In this document: positions 1 through 11,391 of the stretch, piece by piece
How the letters are laid out: each line of letters begins with the position of its first letter
Numbering within the stretch: the first letter of the stretch is position 1
Notes under the pieces: generated by a model
Seen by the model: the letters and a program-made list of their open reading frames with translations, nothing else
Told to the model about the DNA's origin: nothing
The model's database searches: none
Assembly: GCF_003576645.1 (NCBI RefSeq)
Contig: NC_044930.1
Span: 17,316,391 to 17,380,390 of the forward strand
Direction: 5' to 3'
Length of the DNA: 64,000 nt
DNA from: Ipomoea triloba
Lineage: Eukaryota; Streptophyta; Magnoliopsida; Solanales; Convolvulaceae
Translations under genes and position numbers: made by a program

Positions 1-1682
1 TCCAAAACTGGTCCAGAGAGAAAAATTCTGGACAGCACACTGCCAAGGGAAAAAATGGAATTTTCTGTGTTTATTCGCGGATCAAAATGATCAAAACTTT
101 TTATGGACATCAAGTACTATGAGTTGGGGTTCTACCATAAAAATTTCAAGTGAAAAAGAGTTCGGGAATTATTTTTACCGGCTCAATCTTTCGGACTGTG
201 CCACGCTGAAATTTTCTTATAAGGAGGTGGTATTATGTACATGTAAAGAGTAAATGTATTTTGTGTATTGTGCCTATATTAAGGTTGGGAAGTACATATG
301 TTATAGGTATTGAGATGTATGTGTCAAGTATGGAACTTATGTGAAAAATGTGGGGTTGGAAGTGTAGAATGGTTACACTTGATTTACCATTGTGAAGGGT
401 TGTTAGTGGATTATCTAAATGTTTTGCAAGAGAAAAGGGAAATTTCCGGATTTGGTTAAAAGGGGGAATCGATTTCCGAGTATTGGAATTGACTCAAGTA
501 TGTCCAAAATATTTTCAAAGCAAGAAAAGGGAAAAGGTGGAAAAATGTTTTCAAACCTTAGTTCTAGTAAAAGTGGTGAAGGACCTTGTCTTGTAGCCTA
601 CGGGATAGAGAGCTTAAAGTGCCTTCCCGTATGGTGGTTATGTTATTGTATGACCAGTTCATACTGTGGGCGAAATCTATTCGCCGAGTACTATATCACC
701 CGGAAGGAAAAGGGTCTCCTGCGGGGGTGTGCACACTTAAGTATATCACTCTATTTTCGGGTAGGGGTCGTTCTTATGAACCTAGTGAGGCTAGCTAGGA
801 ATCATTCCAACGCTCCTATAAGTCCAGGGGATCAGTATTAGACCGGGCGATGACCACTGAACCCGAGTTGAACGATCCAAGTGGTCAGTCAAAAGTGGAG
901 AAAGGATACTCTGAGGCCTCACACTCACTTTCTATCTAGGACTAAGTAGAATTTCGAAATATGAATGTAGTTACTCCGTAACTACGGGAAACAGAGAGGT
1001 AATAAGTGTTTAAGTACCCAAAGGTTGTGGGTGATCTCTCTCTTTGAAAAGTGAAAGGTGATGGGAATCTCATTACGAGGGAAAGGTTTTTCTACTAAAG
1101 TGATTACAAGCAAGATGTGTGATTTATGTTTTCTACTACTTACTAGTATGCTAGATTGTTTAACATAGGTATGTAAATGAATATCAAATGACCTTGTCAA
1201 GAGGGAAAATGATATGAGACATTATTGAATTTTGCTTATTGTGTATACAAGCTGCTATTCATAACTGTTGCAGGTAGAATCTTTGCCGATTAGTAAGGTA
1301 TAGGGTTTTCTATGTAACAATTTTTACCAAAACCTTTATTTAGTTTTGAATAACCCATGGATATCCTTACTTAGCCGTCGTGCTAACTACACTTCAATGT
1401 GTTTTCTGTTAACAGATGTTATATAGGGTGGGTTCCTGTAGCCCGATGAGCTCTGAATAGGATGGAAGTTGAGGTTGGCGTCTACTCTTTGATGTAGACA
1501 GGGATTGTTGTTAATGTTGTAAGTTTAGCCTGTGCACTTAGAGTGAAGTTTGTCAAAGAGGTGATAGAATTCACTCTAGGTGTGGCGGTAGCACCTAGTT
1601 TTCTGCTGATAAGCTGTAAGCTTCCGCAGCATATGAATACTGATTTGTAATAAATGTAAGAGTTGAAAATTGGGGTGTTACA
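1..1682 (+). mobile_element. Ty3/gypsy Del-type LTR, right-hand part
   Basis: This stretch is the 3' part of a long LTR that continues beyond the window. It ends with GGGGTGTTACA at 1672-1682, the terminal form of Del/Tekay-type LTRs. Read on the plus strand it matches the minus strand of the LTR at 3267-6908. Shared blocks include CTTACTTAGCCGTCGTGCTA (near 1374), GTTGCAGGTAGA (near 1267), TAGTTACTCCGTAACTA (near 969) and the CACTCTAGGTGTGGCGGTA block (near 1572). The two LTRs therefore belong to related subfamilies in opposite orientation. Short open frames near 419-841 and 982-1200 have no recognisable domain and are not called. The 48-bp array of the neighbouring LTR is absent here. Confidence 0.75.
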
Positions 1683-1702
1683 GGAATAGACGAGGGGTTA
1701 CA
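1683..1702 (-). mobile_element. First 20 nt of the 3' LTR of the left gypsy element, interrupted
   Basis: Read on the minus strand from 1702, TGTAACCCCTCGTCTATTCC matches the start of the 5' LTR at 6908 (TGTAACACCTCGTCTATTCC) with one mismatch. A short purine-rich tract on the minus strand (1703-1715) lies just upstream, in the position of a polypurine tract. The 3' LTR stops after 20 nt, where the opposite-facing LTR at 1-1682 begins. This fits insertion of that other element into the 3' LTR; the far end is outside the window. Confidence 0.7.
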
Positions 1703-1860
1703 GTCTTCCCCACTTAAAATAGTTTCGTCCCCGAAACTTCCTTCTTGTTATCCATAGATTCAAAGTAGATTACTACTCACCTTCTTTTACACATAACGAT
1801 TTCTTAGTATGCCTAATCTTAGCACACAATTTGTTTAGGCACATAACAAGTAGATCGATT

Positions 1861-2810
1861 CTACGCACCTAAGTTAGAGTTAAACAACTCCGGATAACGT
1901 CCTATCATAACGCTTTCCAAATCCCACGTAGCTTCCTCTGGACTATGATTCGACCATTGGACTTTGATCATTTTGACTGATTTCCTTCTTGTATCTCGGG
2001 TTTTTTTTGAGTCCAAGATTCGAATTGGTCTTTCTTCGTATGCTAACGAATCATCCATCTCCAACTCCTCCGGCTCCAATACATGGGATGCATCAGACAC
2101 ATACCGCTTAAGTTGAGAAACATGAAATACGTTATGTATTTTATCAAGCTCAATCGGTAGAGCCAGTCGATAGGCTAAATTTCCTATCCTTTCCAAAATT
2201 TCATAAGGTCCTATATAACGAGGACTCAACTTTCCTTTCTTCCCAAACTTTCTGACTCCTTTAGTGGGTGAGACTTTCAGTAATGCTTTCTCCAATAACT
2301 CCGCCAATTGTGCTTTCAGCTCCTCCATCTCTTTAGGTGCCATTCGATAAGGCGCTTTCGAGATAGGTGAGGTTCCTGGTACGAGATCGATGGTGAATTC
2401 CACTTCCCTTTCCGGTGGCATTTCCGTGAGATCGTCGGGGAATACGTCAGGAAATTCGCGTACAATTGGAATTCGATCAATCTCGAGTTCTTCTACTTCG
2501 GCATCTTGCAGCAAGCAGAGATACACTTCGCATCCTTGGTGCATGAACTTATTCAATTTCTGCGTCGTCAACAACCTTGACTCGGGTTGCTTGCCAATTC
2601 CTCGGTAGGATATTCTCCTTCCCTTTGGACCTCGCAGGACAATCTTTCGCTCATTACACACGATCCGAGCTTTATACTTATCCAACCAATCCATCCCGAG
2701 TACTTCATCGATGCCCTCAAGTTCAAAACTAACGAGGTTTCCGGGACCCGCTATTTCTATAGTAACGTTGTCATAACTATCTATTCACTGGACGATAGTT
2801 CCAAATTAAT
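1861..2810 (-). pseudogene. pol: Deletion-fused gypsy pol remnant (protease end, RT start, integrase end)
   Basis: On the minus strand a frame runs through the end of a retroviral-type aspartic protease (...VLGMDWLDKYKARI...). It continues into the protease-RT linker (REFPDVFPDDL, residues about 79-89 counting from the Met at 2694) and the first RT residues (APYRMAPKEMEELK, about 114-127). At about residue 139 (nt about 2277) it jumps in frame to the integrase C-terminus (KVSPTKG...GPYEILERIGNLAYRLALP) and ends in a chromodomain-like tail (about 215-270: VQWSNHSPEEATWD). The RT active site, RNase H and integrase core are all missing, so it cannot move by itself. The start at 2694 is an internal Met rather than a true gene start. 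The region 2811-3251, where gag should be, holds nothing recognisable. Confidence 0.85.
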
Positions 2811-3251
2811 ACCCGAGGTATACAAGTTCTTACGGAATTAGCTAGTTAGGCAGTCAGTATAGCACCTACTCAAGTCCTATACGACACTTCCTAACATTCA
2901 CTTTATCATACCCTCTAAGCAAGGGTTTCAAACATAGCATAATGATAATTAATGCATTACGCTAGCAAGTTCACTCACAATAATCTTAAGCAATCACATG
3001 CAGGCAATCACAAGTATTGATCATACTATTCAACAACCAGAATCGTGAGATTCTGTAGAGTAGAAGTGAAATACTCCCTTCTTACGCTACCTGGCTTCCG
3101 TCCCCGCTCTGCTCCACGGCTTATACTCATCAAGCTGTAACAACGACTTAGGTCGATCTTAACGAACCTAAGCTGACTTCGAAACTTGGGTAACTCGAAA
3201 CTAGAACTGACTCGAAAAGAGGTCTGACTTATGATTCTGACTCGAAACAGG

Positions 3252-3263
3252 GCTCTGATACCA
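3252..3263 (-). other. Primer-binding site, tRNA-iMet type
   Basis: The minus strand reads TGGTATCAGAGC, the standard plant initiator-tRNA-Met primer site, three bases from the inner edge of the LTR at 3267. This fixes the element as minus-strand and identifies 3267-6908 as its 5' LTR. Confidence 0.9.
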
Positions 3264-4186
3264 CATTGTAACACCCCGGCTTGGCTTTACCGTACATCCG
3301 GAGTAGTTACCGCCACACCTAGACTGAACCCAATCAAATCCAGATAGAGTTCACTCTAGATGCACAGGCTGAAGATAAGGAAATTGTTTCATATCGTCAA
3401 AACCCGTCATAACTTCATATATGTATATATATGAGTAGCAAAAGGGTAGCTATACTAGCTACAAATATGTACAAGAGTTTTCTTTCGGCCCATTAGAACA
3501 AAGTTTGGGCTATTCTCTCCTCTAAAACCTCGATGGGGTAGAACCCATAACTCGCCTGAACAGCATCCATGAAACACAATGGACTACTGGGAACCGGAAA
3601 CCAGACAGGTACAACCGGGTGAACAGGAGCAGGAACAGGATCAGGAGCATAGGCCGGAGCTAGAGGATCAGGAGCGAAGCCGGGAGTATACGGGTCGTCG
3701 CCCGCTAGATACTGTACATAAACATTATAGTCTAAGATAGGAAACATGAACTCTGATAAGTCATCAGAGTTCCCGGGGCTACACGAGCCCACGCTAGACT
3801 GCATCTGATAAAGGACACAATGAAGTGTAGTTAGCACGACGGCTAAGTAAGGACATCCATTGTCACTCAAAAGTAAACAAAGGTTTCGAAAATATAATAA
3901 TTTGAAAGCTGTAAGCTTTACCCATAAGTTGAAAATCTACCTGCAACCATATTATCAACAAAAGAAAGTATAGTAGAGTATATGAGTTGCATCAACATAT
4001 AATACTTTCATTTCCGAGAATTTTCATCATTTTTAACTCAAAAGAGAGAGAGAGTTCAACAGCACACTTCAGTGCTCAAATTTCGTGACATTTTATTCTT
4101 CAGCATAGTTACGGAGTAACTAAATTTTCATAGTTAGTAAATTTTACATAGTTTCCTCCTGGATAAGTGCAAGGCCTTCTTGGAAT

Positions 4187-5200
4187 ATTTTCAACAACCT
4201 CGGGCCACGGCATTCATGCTTCCCGCAGGTCAAACATCTCAATAACCTCGGGCCACGGCTCACAAGCCTCCCGCAGGTCAAACAACTCAACAACCTCGGG
4301 CCACGGCTCACAAGCCTCCTGCAGGTCAAACAACTCAACAACCTCGGGCCACGGCTCACAAGCCTCCCGCAGGTCAAACAACTCAACAACCTCGGGCCAC
4401 GACACTCATGCCTCCCGCAGGTGAAACATCTCAACAACCTCGGGCCACGGCACACAAGCCTCCCGCAGGTCAAACATCTCAACAACCTCGGACCACGGCA
4501 CTCATGCCTCCCGCAGGTCAAACATCTCAACAACCTCGGGCCACGGCTCACAAGCCTATCGCAGGTCAAACAACTCAACAACCTCGGGCCACGACACTCA
4601 TGCCTCCCGCAGGTCAAACATCTCAACAACCTCGGGCCACGGCACTCATGCCTCCCGCAGGTCAAACATCTCAACAACCTCGGGCCACGGCACTCATGCC
4701 TCCCGCAGGTCAAACATCTCAACAACCTCGGGCCACGGCACTCATGCCTCCCGCAGGTCAAACATCTCAACAACCTCGGGCCACGGCACTCATGCCTCCC
4801 GCAGGTCAAACATCTCAACAACCTCGGGCCACGGCACTCATGCCTCCCGCAGGTCAAACATCTCAACAACCTCGGGCCACGACACTCATGCCTCCCGCAG
4901 GTCAAACATCTCAACAACCTCGGGCCACGGCACGCCTCCCGTAGGTCAAACATCTCAACAACCTCGGGCCACGGCATTCATGCCTCCCGCAGGCCAAACA
5001 TCTCAACAACCTCGGGCCACGGCACACAAGCCTCCTGCAGGTCAAACATCTCAACAACCTCGGGCCACGGCACTCATGCCTCCCGCAGGTTAAACATCTC
5101 AACAACCTCGAGCCACGGCACTCATGCCTCCCGCAGGTTAATCATATCAACAACCTCGGGCCGCGGCACTCATGCCTCCCGCAGGTCAAACTCGTAAACA
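4187..5200. repeat. 48-bp tandem repeat array, about 21 copies
   Basis: A unit of the form TCTCAACAACCTCGGGCCAC + GGCACTCATGCCTCCCGCAG + GTCAAACA repeats every 48 bp; for example, unit starts at 4621, 4669 and 4717. Central units (about 4600-4920) are almost identical and the edge units more degenerate, with the last unit decaying after 5190. Because 48 is a multiple of three, several frames stay open through the array on both strands (for example 4144-4977 minus and 4421-5197 plus). The repetitive peptides they would encode follow from the period and are not evidence of a gene. Confidence 0.95.
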
Positions 5201-5569
5201 ACCACTAGGCTATGGCAATTAAGCCCTCACGTGGGTTAATCAAGTCCTTCACAACTATATCCAGAAACTAAGGTTTTCAAAACAATCTTTCTTTCCTTGA
5301 TATTTAATTAGTATTTTCACGCAACGCCTCAAAACGATTATTTCTTTCAAAATATATTCCCAAGATATTCATATTTGTCATTGACGTTTTACCATAAATT
5401 CCCAAGTGACAAGGGTTACACTTGTTTCTTAAAAACACGATTTTTCTTCCAAACCAATGTATCTAATTTACAAAACAATATTTGAACTTTCAGAAATTGA
5501 ACTCGGTTGCCCGTAGGCCTTTCAAACATCATATCATGCAAGAGCAAAAAATTACGGAAGAAAGTTCGG

Positions 5570-5750
5570 TCGAAAACAGATCCGCGTCGCGCAGACGCGC
5601 GGATGTCCGCAACGCCGGACGCACGGCGGACACGCGCGTCCGGGCCGCGTCCGTGGTCGCGTCTGGCCGTTCGGCCTCGGTTTCGCGTACTGGACGCCGT
5701 TAGACGCGCGGTGGACACGCGTCCAAGGCCGCGTCCGTTCGAATCTGCCA
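5570..5750. other. CpG-rich block inside the LTR
   Basis: About 180 bp dense in CG dinucleotides, with repeated CGCGTCC, GCCGCGTCCG and GACGCGCGG motifs in both orientations, set in otherwise AT-rich sequence. It lies in the upstream half of the LTR as read on the minus strand, where promoter or enhancer sequence would be expected. No coding potential is recognised. CpG density this high is unusual in an old methylated plant transposon, where C-to-T decay would be expected. Confidence 0.6.
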
Positions 5751-6908
5751 ACTTCGGGCAGCAAAAACCGCGTTGTAACGCCTCAATTTTCCACTATTTT
5801 CACAAGTATAAGCCTATATGGACATAAATACAACATATACATGCATAAGTTAGCTATGAACATGTATACAAAAATTACCAAAAATTCAAAGTGTAGTTTC
5901 TTGAGTCAACTAAGAGATCCTCAATTTTAACACATAATTTTCACATAAAATTCCAAGTCTTATAATTTACTAGCAATTGTTCATTTTCAAGTGACTAAAC
6001 CGACTTAAGGGATTCCTTACCTCCCAAGTAGTTTTTACACCGTAGAAAAGATGGTGATCCCTTTCTTCAATTTTCCACCGAAGATCCTAAATAATAATCA
6101 CCATAATAACAACATTTTCATGAATCCTTAGTTTAACTTAAGTTCTAGGAAGGATTCTAGTCATTTTTACCAAATAAAACTGAAGTTTTACCTATTCTGG
6201 AAGCACTTGTGTAGGAAAATGGCTATGGAGTTCTTGGATCTCAAGAGGAAGATGATATTTTCCTTCTCTCCTTTTCCTTCTCTTAATTTTCGAAAATGGG
6301 GGGTGGGAGATGTGGAAGACTTGGAGTGTAAGTTACATCTTAGCATGGCTTATCCCATACTCTCTTATGACAAAATAATAATTAATTACCATGTGGTAAA
6401 TAATGTGACACTTGTCACAATCCTATGGTAAGTATGGTGAGTCTTATAGAATAAGATTTGCCTTGGACAATTAGGGGTTAAATCAGATAAAAGTTCGGAA
6501 GAATATAACTTAGTTCGGGAAAATTTTAATATCAAAATTATTCTAAAAATAATCCCGTCATTAACCACTAAAATCAGAAAATTTTCCGGTATCTCGCGAA
6601 ATACAGTGGTACGAAGGTCCGTAACAAATTCACTCTTTCAATCCGTTTAATTCTCACTTTGAACTAAAAAGGAAATTCACGCTTACTCGTATCATGCTTA
6701 ATAATTCGTTTCCTAGGGAAATTTGAACAGTATAGACATCCTTAAAATTTTTACGGTTCATGACCGGTACGTAGATCGCAGCTTATTAATAACTAGTCTC
6801 ACTTATAAAAATCCTTCTGAAGTACCGAGAGATCATCTCATAAATGTCATAGCCTAAAAAAAAAAAATTTTCGAACCCTAAACTTATCGGAATAGACGAG
6901 GTGTTACA

Positions 6909-8910
6909 TTTCATATCTCATCTCATGGCATTTCAGATATATGAGATTTGATCGTTAGACTTGCCATAGTGAGATTAAGCTCTTAACTACTCTGTCTGTA
7001 CGGAATTATTAGTTAATTAATCATTCATCTTGATGTAATCCTTTTCTTGATCTTCAAGTAGACTTCAATGCCATCATATTCTCTATCTTTCATTATTGTC
7101 ATTCCATTTTCTTCATGCAAGATGTTCTTTAATTTTGCATTTTCGTGACTTTTGACATCTCCAAAATATTTTCTTGGATGTGATTTTCAAAATTATTCCC
7201 CTTATGATGATTCTTGATTTTCCTTTGATCTTAAACTTGCCTAGACACTAAAAAAATAAAACTTGGGGATCTTTTTCAATACATTTTGGCATATCAAAAT
7301 CTATTACATTTTATTCTTGACACAAATATTCAACTTCTCAGATATGTATATCAAAAATTTGTTCTCAATATAGATCAAATATTCAGTTTCTCAATATGGA
7401 TATCAATAACCAGTTTCTCAATATGAATCAAATATTCAATTTGTGAGTTCTTCCGGCTCACTCAGGTTTCCATAATTAAATTGTGAGTTCTTTCGACTCA
7501 CTTCAGGTACCATAATTATACAAGCGAAGAACACCATGTCCTCTCTTGCCAATATAAATGTAAAGGAGAACATCACTCTATTCTCTCCTTTTTATATCAA
7601 TACATAGGCGAACGGTACTGTATTGTCTCATTTCAATATTATATATAGGCGAACGATAATCTGTTCTCTCCTTTCAATATCATATATAGGCGAACAGTAA
7701 TATGTTCTCTCCTTTCAATGTCATATATAGGTGAACAGTAATATGTTCTCTCCTTTCAATATCATATATAGGCAAACAGTAATATGTTCACACCTTTCAA
7801 TATCACATATAGCCGAACAGTAATCAGTTCTCTCCTTTTTATATCAATGTACAAGCGAACAACACAATGTTTTCTCTTATTAGTATAAATTTCTCCAAAC
7901 TTCACAATTCCTCAATATATCACCATTCCATCATATTTCATAATTTTTCCATAAATTCACAATTCCACCACAATCCATAACTTCATCAATCCAAAATTTC
8001 GTCAATACCCCCATAATTTCACCGATACGTCATAAATCCATAACATTCCAAAATTTCGTCAATACCCCCATAATTTAATCAATATTCACAATCTCATCAA
8101 TAATGAGTATTTTCATCATGAATTCACAATCCCGTCAATATTCACAACAATTTCACCAACTGTCGTAATTTAATAATTATAATAAATTCATCATTTATCA
8201 TACTTGCAATAAATATAATAAGTTCACTAATTATCAAAACTCCAATAAATATAAAGATTTTATGAATTAACATAATTACAACAATTGTTCTATTTTCACT
8301 AAATATTACAATTTTAATAAATATTCATAATTTCACCCAATATAGTAATCTCAACAAATATTAAAATTTTACTAAGTACAATATTTCTAATAAATATCAT
8401 AAGGTCACCAAATATTCATAATTGTACCCAATTCAATAAGTGAAATTAATATTTACATAAATCTAAACATTTATACAAATTTCATAAAATTTCGCATACG
8501 ATATTTAAAGCGCAATTAAATACATAAGTACTTTAGGCAAATAAATAATTTTGGTGGAAATTAAACTTACATTTGAAGCCCCCACCACCACCATCATTAA
8601 ATTTCGAATAAGACAAACAACACATGGCTCCATGAAATAATATATACAAATAAATATATATGCGTATTTAGAGGTTATGGGTTGTCAGGTATACCAATAT
8701 ATACGTATTTTAGGATTAAGAAATTATTTTCTGTGGGCTTAAAATAATATTTAAATAAATAAATACTAATATGAGATAATAATATTTATCTCAAATAATT
8801 TAGGGTCAAGTAAACAATGACATGTATACTTGTGTAAAATATAATCGTAAAATAATTTTAAAAGTATTTGTTATCAAAATAATATTAGTAGAGATTTTTG
8901 GGGTGTTACA
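6909..8910 (-). mobile_element. AT-rich LTR-like sequence, orientation tentative
   Basis: The right edge carries TGTAACACCCC on the minus strand (8900-8910), a typical Del-type LTR terminus. The left edge abuts the LTR at 6908 and has no matching end, so this looks like a fragment. The interior is strongly AT-rich, with CATAATTTCACC-like repeats (about 7900-8400) and a 41-bp tandem array (7600-7860). No coding sequence is visible. It could instead be ordinary intergenic sequence that borders a single LTR end. Confidence 0.4.
7600..7860. repeat. 41-bp tandem repeats, about 6 copies
   Basis: Units resembling TATATAGGCGAACAGTAATA followed by TGTTCTCTCCTTTCAATATCA recur with a constant 41-bp step; the AGG of TATAGG falls at 7606, 7647, 7688, 7729 and 7770, and the aligned AGC at 7811. 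Flanking copies near 7520 and 7850 are diverged (CAAGCGAA..). The array is probably part of the surrounding LTR-like sequence. Confidence 0.85.
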
Positions 8911-9060
8911 CCTACCTTTCAAAGTTAAAGGTGGAACTAATGGTAAGGTCAACAATACATATTCGATAGGTTGTACAGTTTTAAGGTTCGAAGAGTTTAC
9001 TCGAATTGTATCAGTTAACCATTCGAAAAGATTTGCTCGATACATTCTCTGAGCCCAAAA
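8911..9060 (-). other. Short open remnant next to the LTR end, unrecognised
   Basis: On the minus strand a frame reads through this stretch towards the LTR start at 8910 (it includes FEWLTDTIRVNSSNLKTVQP). I do not recognise the product. Its position, directly upstream of an LTR start, would suit the 3' end of an internal region. Call it unassigned. Confidence 0.25.
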
Positions 9061-9311
9061 TTTAAACCTTCAAAACACTAGTGAATGTGACCAAGACAAA
9101 AAGAGTCATAGGTTCACATCTCAATATGGATTTTCCTTAAATAGCCTTCACTTTGTGTGAAGAAAAAAGATATGTTTAGCAAAAATAAGTAACCAATGGC
9201 TGGAAAGTCTGACAAACCTACCTAACCTCCAGATTACACGTTGGTTTTTACTCACTGGACAATTGACTTTTTGAATTGGGTTTCCCTCCAACATATTCTT
9301 TTCAAAATGCC

Positions 9312-9318
9312 TATAAAT
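9312..9318 (+). promoter_or_regulatory. Candidate TATA box of the copia LTR
   Basis: TATAAAT within CCTATAAATACC. It sits upstream of the part of the LTR that aligns with the R/U5 side of related LTRs in this window. The role is inferred from position only. Confidence 0.45.
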
Positions 9319-9838
9319 ACCATCTTCCAAGACTGAAGAAGGTGCAGGTCATTTTAAGAAATTTACTAAGTGTTCAATCATTTAAAAAGCTTTACAACTC
9401 GTGACCAGTAAGAGAGATTCAAAGCTACAAAATTTATATCTAGATCTTAGAATCTTGTGCTGCTCAAGCCGTGAAGATCAAAAACATCAAGAGCCAAGTC
9501 TTCTAGTTGGGGATTGAAGAACCTTTGTCTTCAAAATTTTTTAACTCTACTCGATAGAATTAGAAAGAAGCGGAGTAAAGTCATGAGCAATTGAATAACC
9601 TAGATACTGAATGTCATCTTTGTGTTCAATGCTTAAGTGATTTATTTTGTACTAAAAGGGATTTAGTGCAAACCTCCTTAAGAGATTTAAGGAAAAGAGT
9701 GGAGTAGGATTGGTTTAGCTGAACCACTATCAAAATCTCTCTCTCTCTCTCTCTCCCTCTATCTTTATTTTTACTACTTACCTACATACTCTAACGCACA
9801 AATCATAACTTTTTAAGAAGAACAAAATTACGTGCAAC

Positions 9839-11110
9839 TAGGGATGTAAATGGGCCAACCCTAATGGTTTTGGGCTGGCCCTGCAGGGTTGTTGGGTTTA
9901 TTGGGTTGGGCTAAATGGTTTTGTTTTGTTTCGTTTTTGGGTTGGGTTAGCCCTAACCCTAAACTATACATTATTGGGTTGATCCAACGGGCTAAATCAA
10001 TAAACTAAAATTTAAAAATATTAGTAACTATCCACTACTTATTCACAATTTAGTAGAAACATTGTTGTACGTTTTCTCCTTTAATAGAAACTTTAGATGC
10101 TCTATTATTTCTTCTTTTTTCATAAATGGAATATTTTGTTAAAATACAAATTTTCATTGAACTTTTTTTTAGCAGCATCTGGTGCGGTTCTTCTTCTTCT
10201 TCTTCTTCTTCTTCTTCTTCTTCTTCTTCTTCTTCTTCTTCTTCTTCTTCTTCTTCTTCTTTTTTCAAAAATGAGTAATCATACCACTATACTTTGTGCA
10301 AAAAGTCTGATAATAATTCCCCAATTCAAATGGCATTAAGCATTATGTAATACAAACAACATAGAAAAAGAATACAAGTAGATCAATATAAGGGACAACC
10401 TTAGTCAAATTTATTAGAAAGTTAACTTTATAATCACAATATTCCAAGTTCAATTTCCTGTAACAGCTGTTTATTAATTTTTTTAGTTTGAGGTTTCATC
10501 AGAGCGCACATGAAACAAGAAACACATAATAATTATAAATGTTTAAATAAATAGGATTCAAAATCGAGGAAAATGAAAAATGATTATATTTGTGTGTATT
10601 ACTACTATTTTCTTTTCTTAAATATGAATAAATGGTAATTTTTGACTAGTTTTATAATTAAAAGTAATATACTATAAGGATATAAACATTATAAAAATAT
10701 ATACAGGGATTTGAGGAAAAAATGAGGACTCACGTTTCTTTTGAACACCAAAAAAAAAATAAAAAATAAAAAATAAACTCAGCCCTTCAAACTTTATTTT
10801 AACAAAATCAATTCAGCTCTTCAAAGTTCTGCAATCTGGTTTTGGTTCACGTCAGAATGAGCTAAGGAGCAGATTAGGGCTGTAGGGATCCTCAAAGATC
10901 TGATTCAGAACAATTGAACAAAGAAGAATTAGGTGGTCTATTGGTCTGGCCCGTCAATCCAGTGGGTTAGCCCAACTCCACTTAATAACCCTATAGGGCC
11001 AGCCCAATTACATTAGTTTTGTATTGGGTTGATTTTGTTGGATTTTAGCCCTGTAAATTTTAGGGCTTATTGGGCCAGCCCACTGGTTTAGGGCTAAATT
11101 GACATCCCTG
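9839..11110. mobile_element. Non-autonomous hAT element with perfect 8-bp TSD
   Basis: The element runs from TAGGGATGTAAATGGGCC to GGGCTAAATTGACATCCCTG, with terminal inverted repeats around AGGGATGT. It is flanked by identical 8-bp copies of CGTGCAAC (9831-9838 and 11111-11118), as expected for hAT. At 1272 bp it has no transposase. Both ends contain clusters of GGGCCAACCC / GGGCTGGCCC / TGGGTTGG motifs, which look like subterminal transposase-binding repeats. A TTC microsatellite lies inside. It interrupts the SIRE-type LTR, so it is younger than that LTR. Confidence 0.9.
10190..10262. repeat. (TTC)n microsatellite, about 23 units
   Basis: An uninterrupted TTC run inside the non-autonomous hAT element. 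It opens long poly-Leu and poly-Glu frames on the two strands; these are not genes. Confidence 0.97.
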
Positions 11111-11280
11111 CGTGCAACCAACCAAAATGGGTTTAATATTTCCGTTGTGCATACTCAACGATTTGTTGAAGTAACCATTCGGTTTAGTTGGACGAAACGT
11201 TAAAATTTACAAAAACCTAACAAGTCTATTCAGCCCCCACCCTCCTCTAGACTTGTTCTCAACCCTCTAAGACCAACAAG

Positions 11281-11292
11281 TGGTATCAGAGC
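11281..11292 (+). other. Primer-binding site, tRNA-iMet type
   Basis: TGGTATCAGAGC two bases after the LTR end at 11278. It confirms that the LTR to the left is a 5' LTR on the plus strand and that gag should follow. Confidence 0.9.
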
Positions 11293-11391
11293 AGTTACCT
11301 TAAACGGTAAACACTTTGTGTATACTACTTGATGATATTCTTTTGAAAATCAAAATTGTTTTTCCTTTGCACGTAAATTTTTCAAGATAAT

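Larger units (their letters stand above)
3267..6908 (-). mobile_element. 5' LTR (3.6 kb) of a Del-type gypsy element
   Basis: On the minus strand this begins TGTAACACCTCG at 6908 and ends GGGGTGTTACA at 3267, next to the PBS. At about 3.6 kb it is long even for Del-type LTRs. It contains a 48-bp tandem array (4187-5200) and a CpG-rich block (5570-5750). Open frames at 3493-3870 (a proline-rich 125-residue peptide on the minus strand) and through the tandem array are not supported as genes. The element's 3' LTR survives only as 20 nt at 1683-1702. Confidence 0.8.
9061..11278 (+). mobile_element. 5' LTR of a SIRE/Maximus-type copia element, split by a hAT insert
   Basis: The right end is clear. 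A segment resembling ACAAGTCTATTCA-CCCCC-CTCTAGACTTGT is followed by GACCAACA (11271-11278) and then a PBS, as in the other copia LTRs here (compare 42340-42404). Upstream, the region with the sense AGTGGAGTAGGATTGGTTTAGCTGAACCAC and a CT-rich run (9740-9760) matches the solo LTR near 42090-42140. A TATAAAT box lies at 9312. The interior is interrupted by a hAT insert at 9839-11110, leaving about 0.95 kb of true LTR. The left edge is not resolved: I see no TGTTAGGA-type start, so the beginning is probably lost. Confidence 0.7.

Noticed and set aside
419..841. A 140-codon frame on the plus strand
   Set aside because: It lies inside an LTR and has no recognisable domain; composition is that of LTR sequence.
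4144..5197. Long open frames with arginine/cysteine-rich or proline-rich repeats on both strands
   Set aside because: They result from a 48-bp repeat whose length is a multiple of three; no start context, domain or conservation supports a protein.
7600..7860. CRISPR-like regular repeats
   Set aside because: Direct 41-bp tandem repeats with no unique spacers; the plant transposon context rules out CRISPR.
10050..10339. Poly-Glu and poly-Leu frames
   Set aside because: Translation of a (TTC)n microsatellite inside a non-coding hAT element.
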